Of a DNA stretch of 64,000 bases, positions 43,117 to 50,682 are shown one piece after another; positions within the stretch are counted from its first letter, which is position 1, and the number at the start of each line of letters is the position of its first letter. A program made the position numbers and the translations under genes. The notes under the pieces are model-generated. The model worked only from the letters and a program-made list of their open reading frames with translations. It searched no databases and had not been told where the DNA came from. Origin of the DNA: Bacteroidota bacterium (GTDB taxonomy: Bacteria; Bacteroidota; Bacteroidia; 2-12-FULL-35-15); the NCBI GenBank assembly GCA_947469885.1, contig CANIQT010000002.1, positions 1-64,000 on the forward strand, given 5' to 3'.

Positions 43117-44472
43117 ATGAAAAAAACAATTTACACGGTAGCATTAATGATTTCGGGACTGATGGCGATGGCACAAGGACCCTCCATCACTTCTTGGTTG
43201 CAAAACACCACTATTACCGGCAGGCATTATGCAACCGGAAATTTTACACCAATAACAGATGCCACCTTGGCAAATGTACAAACGGTGCAATATTCAGCCA
43301 ACAATGTGTACATCCATACACAAGGAGTTCCTGCTTATATTTCAGGTCCTTTTTTGGATGGCAACCCCTCTGTGGCATCGGCACAAAATGCAATTTTTAA
43401 ATTTCCGTTGGCGCCCGACACGCTGAACACTACCTACACAAACACCACTGGAGGAGACATCGGTGTGTTTATAAACGGTGTGGCTTTGTTCGATTATAGA
43501 GATGGTGTGTCGTGGAAAAATTCTACACAAGCATTGGCAGGAGGACCTTTGGGAGGCATGGGCGATGGTGTGTGGAACAGAGATGCTGTGGTAGGCGAGC
43601 GGTTGGGATTCGATTGTGCAAAAGGACATCCAGCCATGGGCAACTATCATCATCATCAAAACCCAAGTGCTTTCAATTTAGATTTAACCGTTATTTCTAC
43701 AGTTTGTAATTTATATCTTACTGATGGATTGTATGCAATAGATAGCACACAACATTCACCATTATTAGGTTATGCTTACGATGGTTTTCCAATTTACGGA
43801 GCGTATGGTTATAAAAATGCAGATGGATCTGGTGGCATTGTTAGAATGAAATCAAGTTTTTCGTTGAGAAGTATTACAACTCGTACCACGTATTATACAG
43901 GAAACACAGTTACGGCTGGTCCGGCAGTAAGTGCTACTTATCCATTGGGGTATTTCAGAGAAGATTATCAATACAATGCAACTACAGCCTCAACGCCAGA
44001 TTATCTTGACATTCACAATGGTAGATGGTGTGTAACACCAGAATATCCTGCAGGCACTTACTGCTATTTTGCAACAGTGAAAGCCAATTGGAATTCGGCT
44101 TATCCGTATTTGGTAGGTCCTACGTTTCGCGGAACATGGGCAAACAGAAAAGTAACTACTATTAGCGAAGCCGTTACTACTTATCCTCCATCAACAGTTG
44201 GAGTGGTAAATTTGGTGAACGAAAATTTGAGCGCCAATGTTTATCCTAACCCTGCAAGTGATTTGGTGGCTGTACAAATAAACAGTTTAACAAAAGAAAA
44301 TTTGAATGTAGAGCTGTTTGATGTTGCAGGAAAATTGATTGATAAAACAGTAATTTATCAAGGAAGCACTATTGCTTATTTCGATACCAGAAGATTATAC
44401 AGTGGCGATTACATAGTTAAAGTATATAGCGGAAAAGAAGTAATGAGTAAAAAAATAGTGATTCAGAAATAA
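43117..44472 (+). CDS. YHYH domain protein with T9SS sorting domain
   Basis: A 451-residue secreted protein (signal peptide ends MAMAQ). Residues ~60-345 form a YHYH domain: VFINGVALFDYRDGVSW, CKGHP-like AKGHPAMGNYHHHQNPS, and YDGFPIYGAYGY with DGSGG. The last ~80 residues are a T9SS sorting domain (NVYPNPASDLVAVQ ... YIVKVYSGKEVMSKKIVIQK). YHYH domains are of unknown function but have many conserved His, so a metal or redox cofactor is plausible. Its position after a di-heme peroxidase supports a redox partnership on the cell surface. A terminator follows. Confidence 0.9.
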   Translation: MKKTIYTVALMISGLMAMAQGPSITSWLQNTTITGRHYATGNFTPITDATLANVQTVQYSANNVYIHTQGVPAYISGPFLDGNPSVASAQNAIFKFPLAPDTLNTTYTNTTGGDIGVFINGVALFDYRDGVSWKNSTQALAGGPLGGMGDGVWNRDAVVGERLGFDCAKGHPAMGNYHHHQNPSAFNLDLTVISTVCNLYLTDGLYAIDSTQHSPLLGYAYDGFPIYGAYGYKNADGSGGIVRMKSSFSLRSITTRTTYYTGNTVTAGPAVSATYPLGYFREDYQYNATTASTPDYLDIHNGRWCVTPEYPAGTYCYFATVKANWNSAYPYLVGPTFRGTWANRKVTTISEAVTTYPPSTVGVVNLVNENLSANVYPNPASDLVAVQINSLTKENLNVELFDVAGKLIDKTVIYQGSTIAYFDTRRLYSGDYIVKVYSGKEVMSKKIVIQK

Positions 44473-44493
44473 ATAATCTTTCTTATTGTATTG

Positions 44494-44532
44494 AAAAAAA
44501 TCCTGTTCTGTAAAACGAATGGGATTTTTTTT
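44494..44532 (+). terminator. Terminator after the YHYH gene
   Basis: AAATCC-N2-TTC / GAA-N2-GGATTT stem with an 8-nt loop and an eight-T tail. Confidence 0.7.
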
Positions 44533-44560
44533 GGGAGATAAATTGAAATGAATTAAATAG

Positions 44561-44568
44561 TACTTTTG
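44561..44568 (+). promoter_or_regulatory. -7 promoter box TACTTTTG upstream of the CocE-like hydrolase
   Basis: TAnnTTTG match 70 bp before the ATG at 44639. A TTG lies 15 bp upstream, slightly short of normal spacing. Confidence 0.45.
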
Positions 44569-44638
44569 GAGATAGAATAAAAAAACCATCTTTAAACTTA
44601 TTACTAAATCATTCGTCAGAAAATAAAATAATAGATAT

Positions 44639-46561
44639 ATGAAAAAAAAACTACTCCTCTCCTACTCTGTTCTAACACTTATTTTTATCATTAATATAAC
44701 ATCTTCGTTCGCCATTTTAACTCCCCTGGTAGATTCCATTCCGATGAGTGATGGGCGAAAATTGGCGGCAGATGTGTATATCCCAACGGGTATTACACAA
44801 GGTCCTGTTATATTAATTCAAACTCCTTATAACCGTACACTGTATCGTTTTGGGTTGCCGTTAGGAATTGGTTTGAATATAAACACCAGCAACTATATTA
44901 TTGTAGTGGTGGATTGGCGCGGGTTTTATGGTTCGGCTGCCGCCAACTATGCAGGCGCGCCATCGTTAGGAACTGACGGCTACAACTGTGTGGAATGGAT
45001 TGCACAACAAACATGGAGCAACGGAATGATTGGTACATGGGGACCATCGGCATTGGGTAGAGTGCAGTTTCAAACGGCAGAAAAAAATCCTCCGCATTTA
45101 ACATGTATTTGTCCGCTGGTGGCAGCACCGCAATACGACTATACCGAATATTTTCCACATGGATGTTTGCGAACAGAGTATGTGGAGCAGTTGGATGGTT
45201 TAGGTTTTGGAATGTCGCCTTTGTTGATGGCGCATCCGGTGCACGATTTCACTTGGTCGTTTGTTGAAAATGCAAATAATTATCCCGACAGCATTCGTGT
45301 TCCCTGCTTTATGATTGGCGGTTGGTACGACCACACCATCGAATTTATGCTTCCGTTTTTTGCGTCTATTAGAACCAATTCGCCTATCAATGTAAGAGAT
45401 AAACATCGGTTGCTGATGGGGCCGTGGGTGCATGGGGGGCATGGTACAGCGCAAGTAGGCAGTGCTTTTCAAGGGCAACTGTCGTATCCCAATGCTGTGG
45501 ATTGGGACGATTCGCTGGCACTTCGTTTCTTCGATTTTCATTTAAGAAGCATTGCCAATGGGTGGGATACTTCGCCATTTGTAACGTATTATCAAATGGG
45601 CGAAAACGTTTGGCAGAGCAGCGCAACGTATCCTCCGGCAGGACCAGTTAATACTGATTTTTATTTTCATATTGGAGGATTAATGAATAACTATGCACCC
45701 ACACTGAACGGAGACAGTATGAGTTATGTGTATAATCCCAACTTTCCGTCACCCACCATTGGTGGTCCCACACTGCGCTCGGACCTGGAGCAAGGACCTT
45801 TTGACCAGGTGGACTCAGTAGAAAATCAAAATGGTATTTTAGTTTTTAGTACCGACACACTTACTCAAAATGCTGTGATGAAAGGCAGCGCAACGGTACA
45901 CTTAAAAATTGCATCTAACAAAAAAGATACTGATTTTGATGTTCGGTTAACTGATGTTTATCCCGATGGGCGAAGTATGCTGGTGAATGACGGAGTAATG
46001 CGAATGCGGTTCAGATACGGCAACACCACTGCCGATACTGCTTTGATGACACCCGGATTGATTTACGATTGTGATATTGAATTGCCTAATTCATCCATTA
46101 CATTTTTGACAGGACATAAAATAAGAGTAGATGTTTCGTCTTCCAACTATCCACGATTTAATAGAAACATGAATACAGGGGGACCAATGTATCCCGGCAA
46201 TAGCTTGGATTCGTTAGTGAATCCGGAAAATGCGTATAACACCATTTATGTAAATCATACCAACACTTCGTATGTAACACTGCCGTTGGTGGGCTATGCG
46301 CAAGGGGTGGATCAATTGACAATGGATAATGGAGAATGGATAATTTATCCAAATCCGGCAACTAATGAATTAGGAATTAGGAATTATGAATTAGGAATTA
46401 AAAAAATAGAAATAGTTAATTTATTGGGACAAACTATTAAAGAATTGAAAATGGAGAATGAAAAATTAACTATTGATATAAGTGGCTTTGCAAAAGGAAT
46501 TTATTTTATGAAAGTGATGGATGGAAATAAAATGTGTGCAAAGAAATTTGTGAAACAATAA
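44639..46561 (+). CDS. CocE/NonD family hydrolase with T9SS sorting domain
   Basis: A 640-residue secreted alpha/beta hydrolase of the X-Pro dipeptidyl-peptidase (S15)/cocaine esterase family. After the signal peptide (ends SSFA), DGRKLAADVYIP opens the domain, VDWRGFYGS is the oxyanion region and WGPSALG holds the probable nucleophile Ser137. The Asp is expected in CFMIGGWYDHT and the His in GPWVHGGHG. The beta-jelly-roll C-terminal domain (~350-545) ends with HKIRVDVSSSNYPRFNRN. A T9SS sorting domain starts at WIIYPNPATNELG and contains in-frame 7-bp repeats. Substrate: acyl or proline-containing peptide, unresolved. Confidence 0.93.
   Translation: MKKKLLLSYSVLTLIFIINITSSFAILTPLVDSIPMSDGRKLAADVYIPTGITQGPVILIQTPYNRTLYRFGLPLGIGLNINTSNYIIVVVDWRGFYGSAAANYAGAPSLGTDGYNCVEWIAQQTWSNGMIGTWGPSALGRVQFQTAEKNPPHLTCICPLVAAPQYDYTEYFPHGCLRTEYVEQLDGLGFGMSPLLMAHPVHDFTWSFVENANNYPDSIRVPCFMIGGWYDHTIEFMLPFFASIRTNSPINVRDKHRLLMGPWVHGGHGTAQVGSAFQGQLSYPNAVDWDDSLALRFFDFHLRSIANGWDTSPFVTYYQMGENVWQSSATYPPAGPVNTDFYFHIGGLMNNYAPTLNGDSMSYVYNPNFPSPTIGGPTLRSDLEQGPFDQVDSVENQNGILVFSTDTLTQNAVMKGSATVHLKIASNKKDTDFDVRLTDVYPDGRSMLVNDGVMRMRFRYGNTTADTALMTPGLIYDCDIELPNSSITFLTGHKIRVDVSSSNYPRFNRNMNTGGPMYPGNSLDSLVNPENAYNTIYVNHTNTSYVTLPLVGYAQGVDQLTMDNGEWIIYPNPATNELGIRNYELGIKKIEIVNLLGQTIKELKMENEKLTIDISGFAKGIYFMKVMDGNKMCAKKFVKQ
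46320..46402 (+). repeat. Heptamer runs inside the CocE-like gene's sorting domain
   Basis: A first run steps as AATGGAT/AATGGAG (around 46320-46346), a second as GAATTAG (46366-46402). They encode the words MDNGEW and NELGIRNYELGIKK. The second matches almost exactly the repeat-derived peptide in the Ig-repeat protein's sorting domain. Confidence 0.75.
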
Positions 46562-46563
46562 AA

Positions 46564-46647
46564 GGAATGCCACAGATTCACAGATTTAAAGATTTAAATT
46601 ATTGTAACAAATTTTCTTTCTAATCCGTGAATCTGTGGCATCATTCC
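46564..46647. repeat. Large inverted repeat with 15-bp perfect arms
   Basis: ATGCCACAGATTCAC (46567-46581) and GTGAATCTGTGGCAT (46627-46641) pair perfectly, with further partial pairing on both sides (GGA...TCC). The 45-bp loop contains GATTTAAAGATTTAAA. I recognise this CACAGATTCAC word as a dispersed element of Bacteroidota genomes. It follows a stop codon and could end transcription. Confidence 0.8.
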
Positions 46648-46676
46648 TAATTCCTAATTCTTAATTCCTAATTATA
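46645..46676. repeat. Heptamer run (ATTCCTA, 7-bp period)
   Basis: Four ATTCCTA/ATTCTTA steps, the reverse complement of the AATTAGG family seen elsewhere, placed between the large inverted repeat and the DUF3820 gene. Confidence 0.75.
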
Positions 46677-46681
46677 TTAAA

Positions 46682-46900
46682 GTGCTACACGATTCGAAAC
46701 TACTATTGCAGTTAGTAGAAATGCAAATGCCTTTTGGCAGATACAAAGGAACACTGCTGTGCAACCTGCCTATATCTTACCTCGAATGGTTTGCCCGCAA
46801 AGGATTTCCCGAAGGCAAATTAGGAATACTGCTTCAAACTATTTATGAAATAAAACTAAATGGTTTGGATTATTTGCAAGCTCCATTGAAGAAAAAATAA
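46682..46900 (+). CDS. DUF3820 family protein
   Basis: A 72-residue protein with MPFGRYKGTLLCNLPISYLEWFARKGFPEGKLG, the clear signature of DUF3820 (annotated in places as a quorum-sensing-regulated virulence factor, function not established). Here the frame begins with GTG at 46682, directly after the heptamer run; an internal ATG at residue 14 or 16 would still keep the whole domain. No operon partner. Confidence 0.85.
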   Translation: MLHDSKLLLQLVEMQMPFGRYKGTLLCNLPISYLEWFARKGFPEGKLGILLQTIYEIKLNGLDYLQAPLKKK

Positions 46901-46959
46901 ACTATCAATTGCCAATTACTCTTTATTCTTTCTCACCGATACATTAGCGCATCATCACA

Positions 46960-47283
46960 CTACCTGTTTATCTTTTTAAATTCTTTTCTAAATTCAGAAT
47001 GAACCGAAGCAAGTTTATTTAATAACTTGGTAAGTTGTTTGGCCGATTCCTTTTTTTGTTTCGATACCCCTGTTTTTATTTTTGTTTTAGCATCATCATT
47101 TATAAAATCGGAAACCGGAACATCTAAATAATTTGCAATTTTTTTAATTGTTGAGTATTTTATTGTTTCGTCAGTTAAATTATAAATAGCAGCCCTGCTC
47201 ATGCCTATTCCATTGGCAAATTCTGTAATTTTTATTTTCTTTTGTTTTACAGTTTTCAATATTTTGTCTTTTATACCATCCAT
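46960..47283 (-). CDS. Small helix-turn-helix (XRE-like) transcriptional regulator
   Basis: A 107-residue DNA-binding protein. KIKITEFANGIGMSRAAIYNLT (~16-37) is the helix-turn-helix. Next comes TIKKIANYLDVPVSDFIND, the usual end of the XRE domain. The C-terminal ~40 residues are a Lys-rich helix. It diverges from the gene at 47403 across a 119-bp gap that contains 8-bp inverted arms, so autoregulation together with control of that gene is likely. Confidence 0.85.
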   Translation of the reverse strand: MDGIKDKILKTVKQKKIKITEFANGIGMSRAAIYNLTDETIKYSTIKKIANYLDVPVSDFINDDAKTKIKTGVSKQKKESAKQLTKLLNKLASVHSEFRKEFKKINR

Positions 47284-47306
47284 TATTAAATAAATAAGTG
47301 TATTAA

Positions 47307-47355
47307 TTTACTTTACATATTAAAAAATATTATTATTTTTGAACCGCAAAGTAAA
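47307..47355. promoter_or_regulatory. Possible operator: TTTACTTT-N33-AAAGTAAA
   Basis: Perfect 8-bp inverted arms (47307-47314 and 47348-47355) flank the -7 box TATTTTTG (47334-47341) in the divergent gap between the regulator and the gene at 47403. Confidence 0.4.
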
Positions 47356-47402
47356 ACAAATGAGTATTATTTCAAAAAAAAACTAACCTAAATTAAAACA
47401 AA

Positions 47403-48080
47403 ATGGCAGGAAGATTTGGATTCAGCTACACAGCACCGGAAAAAGCAACTATTGCATCAGCTATTGCTGATTTGCAAACAACAAACAACAGTAAAGTTAT
47501 TCATCTAACCCCAGATGAACGGCATAACATCCGTAAAATGGGACCCCGAACCGAGGGGTATGTATCGTTAGTGATGAACGGAGTGGATGCACAACCGTCA
47601 ATTGCTCCGGGTACATTTAACCTTACGCTTCATCATGCCGACAGAGACATTAGGGCATACCTGATTGATGAAAAAAACAAGTTGTTGACACAAGTAGAAG
47701 GGTTGGACAATTCGATTATGATGTTAGGTCATAATCAAATAATAGATGCAGATGTTTGTGCAGCTGCAATTATTAAAGGTGCTTTAACCGACCAGAATTT
47801 ACAAGGGTTGGCAAATGATATTAAAGCCTACCGCACTCAACATGCTGTTGACCATCCTCGCATTACAGTGCCTATGAATGGAAGTGTGTTGCAGGAAGGA
47901 ATTAAAAAAGGCACCCGATTAACCAATTATGGCTCCACCGTTCTTACTGTTACTAAATACCGAATGGTTACCGGTGGTATTGTTGTTGGTCCTCACGATT
48001 CAACAATAATTCCTGACGATTGGACTGCAATAGATGTAAAAAATGGAAGCACCACCTCTGACGGGGAATTTACCATTTAA
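47403..48080 (+). CDS. Hypothetical protein, Bacteroidota-specific type
   Basis: A 225-residue cytosolic protein without signal peptide or membrane helix. The N-terminal half has LTPDERHNIRKMGPRTEGYV, a word I associate with a Bacteroidota family of unknown function (LTPEERxxLxKMGxKTxxFV). The C-terminal half repeats small beta-strand words (GTRLTNYGSTVLTVTKYR, GGIVVGPHDSTIIPDDW), which resembles a small beta-barrel or phage-tail-like fold. I assign no function. Divergent from an XRE regulator and closed by a strong terminator. Confidence 0.75.
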   Translation: MAGRFGFSYTAPEKATIASAIADLQTTNNSKVIHLTPDERHNIRKMGPRTEGYVSLVMNGVDAQPSIAPGTFNLTLHHADRDIRAYLIDEKNKLLTQVEGLDNSIMMLGHNQIIDADVCAAAIIKGALTDQNLQGLANDIKAYRTQHAVDHPRITVPMNGSVLQEGIKKGTRLTNYGSTVLTVTKYRMVTGGIVVGPHDSTIIPDDWTAIDVKNGSTTSDGEFTI

Positions 48081-48098
48081 AAAAAGTATATCTTTCAT

Positions 48099-48139
48099 GC
48101 AAAAGCCCCTGGTTACCCTTTGTAATCAGGGGTTTTTGC
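48099..48139 (+). terminator. Terminator after the hypothetical gene at 47403
   Basis: GCAAAA-G-CCCCTG-G-TTAC / GTAA-T-CAGGGG-TTTTTGC: a nearly uninterrupted stem with a 5-nt loop and T-run. Confidence 0.85.
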
Positions 48140-48166
48140 ATTTCAGAAAGGCAATAAGCAAGTCAC

Positions 48167-48481
48167 AAATAGCGAAAACGAAGCGACTATTAATAAGTTT
48201 GAAGTTGTTAGGAGCCTCTTTCAACTTAAAAACAGCACCCTACCCCATCATAAATAGCATCTCCCGACTCCCAAAAAACAACTTACGATTCTGAAATAAC
48301 AGATTCGAAGACCATAAAAGCGTCATTGAAGATGAAAATAGCTGCTATGAAACTGTTCTCAACAAGTAAAGTTGCTCTGAGCTACCCCCTAAAACCTGCT
48401 AATAACGTCTTCTATCTTATAAATAGCGACTCCTGACTTGCTAATAGTAACTTCAAGTTGCTTTTAGTAGGGTTGTTTTTG
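48167..48481. repeat. Tandem array F, about 15 strongly diverged steps of 21 bp
   Basis: Similar words return in 21-bp phase although single steps share little: AAATAGC appears near 48167, 48252, 48336 and 48421 (spacing 84-85, i.e. four steps), with AATAGT, AATAAC, AACAGC and AGGAGC at intermediate steps. The step at 48335 matches array C units at 14 of 21 positions in the same register, so F may be an old, decayed relative of C. It fills the gap between a terminator and the promoter at 48507. Confidence 0.65.
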
Positions 48482-48495
48482 AAGTTTTTTGTTAA

Positions 48496-48546
48496 TTAAT
48501 GTTTTGTATTTTTGGCGGAGAAAAAAAGATGAGATTGAAAAAGGAA
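48496..48546 (+). repeat. Duplicated promoter-leader segment, copy 1
   Basis: TTAATGTTTTGTATTTTTG, then CGGAGAAAAAAA and AGATTGAAAAAG: about 51 bp found again at 49263-49314 with few changes. It contains a -7 box and the start of the coding sequence. Confidence 0.85.
48507..48514 (+). promoter_or_regulatory. -7 promoter box TATTTTTG
   Basis: TAnnTTTG match 15 bp before the ATG at 48529, so the in-frame ATG at 48499 (upstream of this box) is rejected as start. Confidence 0.5.
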
Positions 48547-49257
48547 ATAGTAGTTGTAGTTGTTTTGATAATGGTGGGCACTGCCGTGGAAGCAAAAGAC
48601 AGTACCAATGTTTTTAAAATTTCGGTAGGGGTAAATTATACACAATGGAAAACAGGAGGACGTACAACCCAAAATAAATTTTCACATTTTACATCCTCCT
48701 GCAATACATTAAGTTTTACCGACACCATCGGTTTCTCACCCTTGTTAAAAATAGCTTACGAACTGCCCGCAAACAAATTTGTTAATTTTTATTTAGAGCT
48801 ACAACAATCAACAAGTAAACTCAGTTATCAAACCGATTCGTCTGCATCTTCAGGTTTTCCATTTCAGACAAATTATAGTATGTACTCAGAACTAAAAACA
48901 ACTGAATATAAAGTAAACCCAACCAATTTTATGTTTAGTTTAGGACCTCAATTTACTATCAACAATTTTTATTTGACCACTAAACTTGATTTTTCGTTTT
49001 GGATAGCAAATTCGAAAGTAACCACCACCACCACCACTAAAATTACAGATTCTACTTACACCGAAACAACCACCACTCACGATTTTAGAAAGGAATATTT
49101 TTGGGATGCCGGAGCTGGTGCTGGAATACTATTGGGATATAATTTTAAAACACTGCACTATCGTTGGTTTATAGAATGTGAAGCAAATTATACTCTTACT
49201 TCGCTTTATCAATTAAATGCAATAAATGGAGGTTTGGTTTTAGGGGTAAGGTTTTAG
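48529..49257 (+). CDS. Hypothetical exported protein, probable outer-membrane beta-barrel
   Basis: A 242-residue protein. A signal peptide (MRLKKEIVVVVVLIMVGTAVEA) is followed by alternating-strand sequence: FKISVGVNYTQWKT, FVNFYLELQQSTSKLSYQ, FMFSLGPQFTINNFYLTTKLDFSFWI, AGILLGYNF, ending GLVLGVRF with an aromatic C-terminal residue. This is the layout of a small (8-10 stranded) outer-membrane barrel. No family recognised. The promoter and first codons are duplicated in front of the next gene, so the pair may share control. Confidence 0.72.
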   Translation: MRLKKEIVVVVVLIMVGTAVEAKDSTNVFKISVGVNYTQWKTGGRTTQNKFSHFTSSCNTLSFTDTIGFSPLLKIAYELPANKFVNFYLELQQSTSKLSYQTDSSASSGFPFQTNYSMYSELKTTEYKVNPTNFMFSLGPQFTINNFYLTTKLDFSFWIANSKVTTTTTTKITDSTYTETTTTHDFRKEYFWDAGAGAGILLGYNFKTLHYRWFIECEANYTLTSLYQLNAINGGLVLGVRF

Positions 49258-49262
49258 GAAGG

Positions 49263-49314
49263 TTAATGTTTTGTATTTTTGACGGAGAAAAAAAACAAGA
49301 GATTGAAAAAGAAG
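49263..49314 (+). repeat. Duplicated promoter-leader segment, copy 2
   Basis: Near-identical to 48496-48546 and again carries TATTTTTG (49274-49281). The ATG of copy 1 is changed (AAG in its place), so the downstream gene must start at TTG. Confidence 0.85.
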
Positions 49315-50682
49315 GTAATTGATAACATACTTCGTTTTGTAAAACATGTATTACTAAAGCCTTCACTTTATTTATTCATTTTCTTTGCAATTTTTTCGAA
49401 CGACAGGCATCACCGTTGGGAAATTTCAAAGCCTCCCTATCCAGGACCTTTTTATGATGATGTGGCGCAATATTATTCTTTACTTCCAAATACATTTATT
49501 GAACATAACAACGATACCTTACGCAATTTAGAAACCGCAAAAGTTACTTTGGGAATGGCAGTAATGTATTCTCCTGCCTTTTTTGTAGGTCATGTTATGG
49601 CTAAAGTACAAGGTGAAAAAGCGGATGGGTATTCCGAACCCTATCAATGGACATTCCACATGGAATGTATTCTTATTTCGCTTCTGGGTTTATGGTTTTT
49701 GCGAAAGAGTTTGCTTTATTTTTTTAGCGAAGCAGTTACTGCCATTTCGTTGGTCTGTATTTTTATGGGTACAAATTTATTTATGTACACCTATTCGCTT
49801 TCGGGAATGCCACATAACTACCTGTTTTTTCTCTTCTCGGTTTTTATCTTTGCTTCATTAAAATTAATTATAGATAAAAAACCAAGTTACCAACTCTTAT
49901 TATTTTTTATTGGCGGAATGATAGTGTTTATTCGTCCTACTGATATTCTTGTATTTTTATTTCCACTCTTATTTAATGTAAATAGTTGGAAAAGCTTTAT
50001 GGGAAGAATAAAATTATTTTTTGCAAAACCTATCGTTACTTTTATTTCTATTCTTCTCTTTCTTGTCCCAATACTTTTTCAAATGCTCATCTGGAAAAAG
50101 TATTTTGGAGAATATATTCATTACAGTTATGGAAGAGAAAGGTTCTTTTTTAACGACCCTAAAATCATTAATTTCCTTTTTAGTTATCACAAAGGATGGT
50201 TGCTTTATACACCCATCATGATATTTGCTGTTATTGGAATAATTATTTCCTACAAAAAATTAAAATCATTTTTTCCATTTCTCGTTATCTTTTTTAGCTT
50301 GAATATTTATATACTCAGCAGTTGGTGGGATTGGTATTATGGTGGTTCGTTCGGTTGCAGGGCATTAATACAGTCGTATGCTATTTTAATTTTTCCGTTT
50401 GCAGTATTTGTACAATGGATTTGGGAATTGGAAATTTGGAAAGTTTTAGTGAAATATTCAGTTCGTGTTTTATTACTTTGTTTTTTATTAGTGTTTATAA
50501 AATTTAATTTGTTCCAGTCATGGCAATACCGTTGGGGAATGATACACTGGAACGGGATGAATAAAGAAACCTATTGGTATGTTTTTATGCGGGATAGTTT
50601 AACTGAAGATGAATTAAAATATATGTATTCGAAAACAACTCCTCCCGAATGGGGCGATTTGATAAACGGGAAAAGGGATTAA
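49303..50682 (+). CDS. Polytopic membrane protein, GT-C glycosyltransferase-like
   Basis: About 459 residues with ten or more hydrophobic helices. An early extracytoplasmic loop holds DRHHRWEISKPPYPGPFYDDVAQYY, reminiscent of the first-loop acidic residue region of GT-C enzymes. Later loops have SLSGMPHNY and IRPTDIL. I see no exact family signature, so the enzyme class is inferred from topology. The start is unclear: no ATG is near. TTG at 49303 corresponds to the codon after the lost ATG of the duplicated leader; TTG at 49279 overlaps the -7 box and is less likely. The 3' end overlaps the convergent T9SS gene by four bases. Confidence 0.7.
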   Translation: MKKKVIDNILRFVKHVLLKPSLYLFIFFAIFSNDRHHRWEISKPPYPGPFYDDVAQYYSLLPNTFIEHNNDTLRNLETAKVTLGMAVMYSPAFFVGHVMAKVQGEKADGYSEPYQWTFHMECILISLLGLWFLRKSLLYFFSEAVTAISLVCIFMGTNLFMYTYSLSGMPHNYLFFLFSVFIFASLKLIIDKKPSYQLLLFFIGGMIVFIRPTDILVFLFPLLFNVNSWKSFMGRIKLFFAKPIVTFISILLFLVPILFQMLIWKKYFGEYIHYSYGRERFFFNDPKIINFLFSYHKGWLLYTPIMIFAVIGIIISYKKLKSFFPFLVIFFSLNIYILSSWWDWYYGGSFGCRALIQSYAILIFPFAVFVQWIWELEIWKVLVKYSVRVLLLCFLLVFIKFNLFQSWQYRWGMIHWNGMNKETYWYVFMRDSLTEDELKYMYSKTTPPEWGDLINGKRD

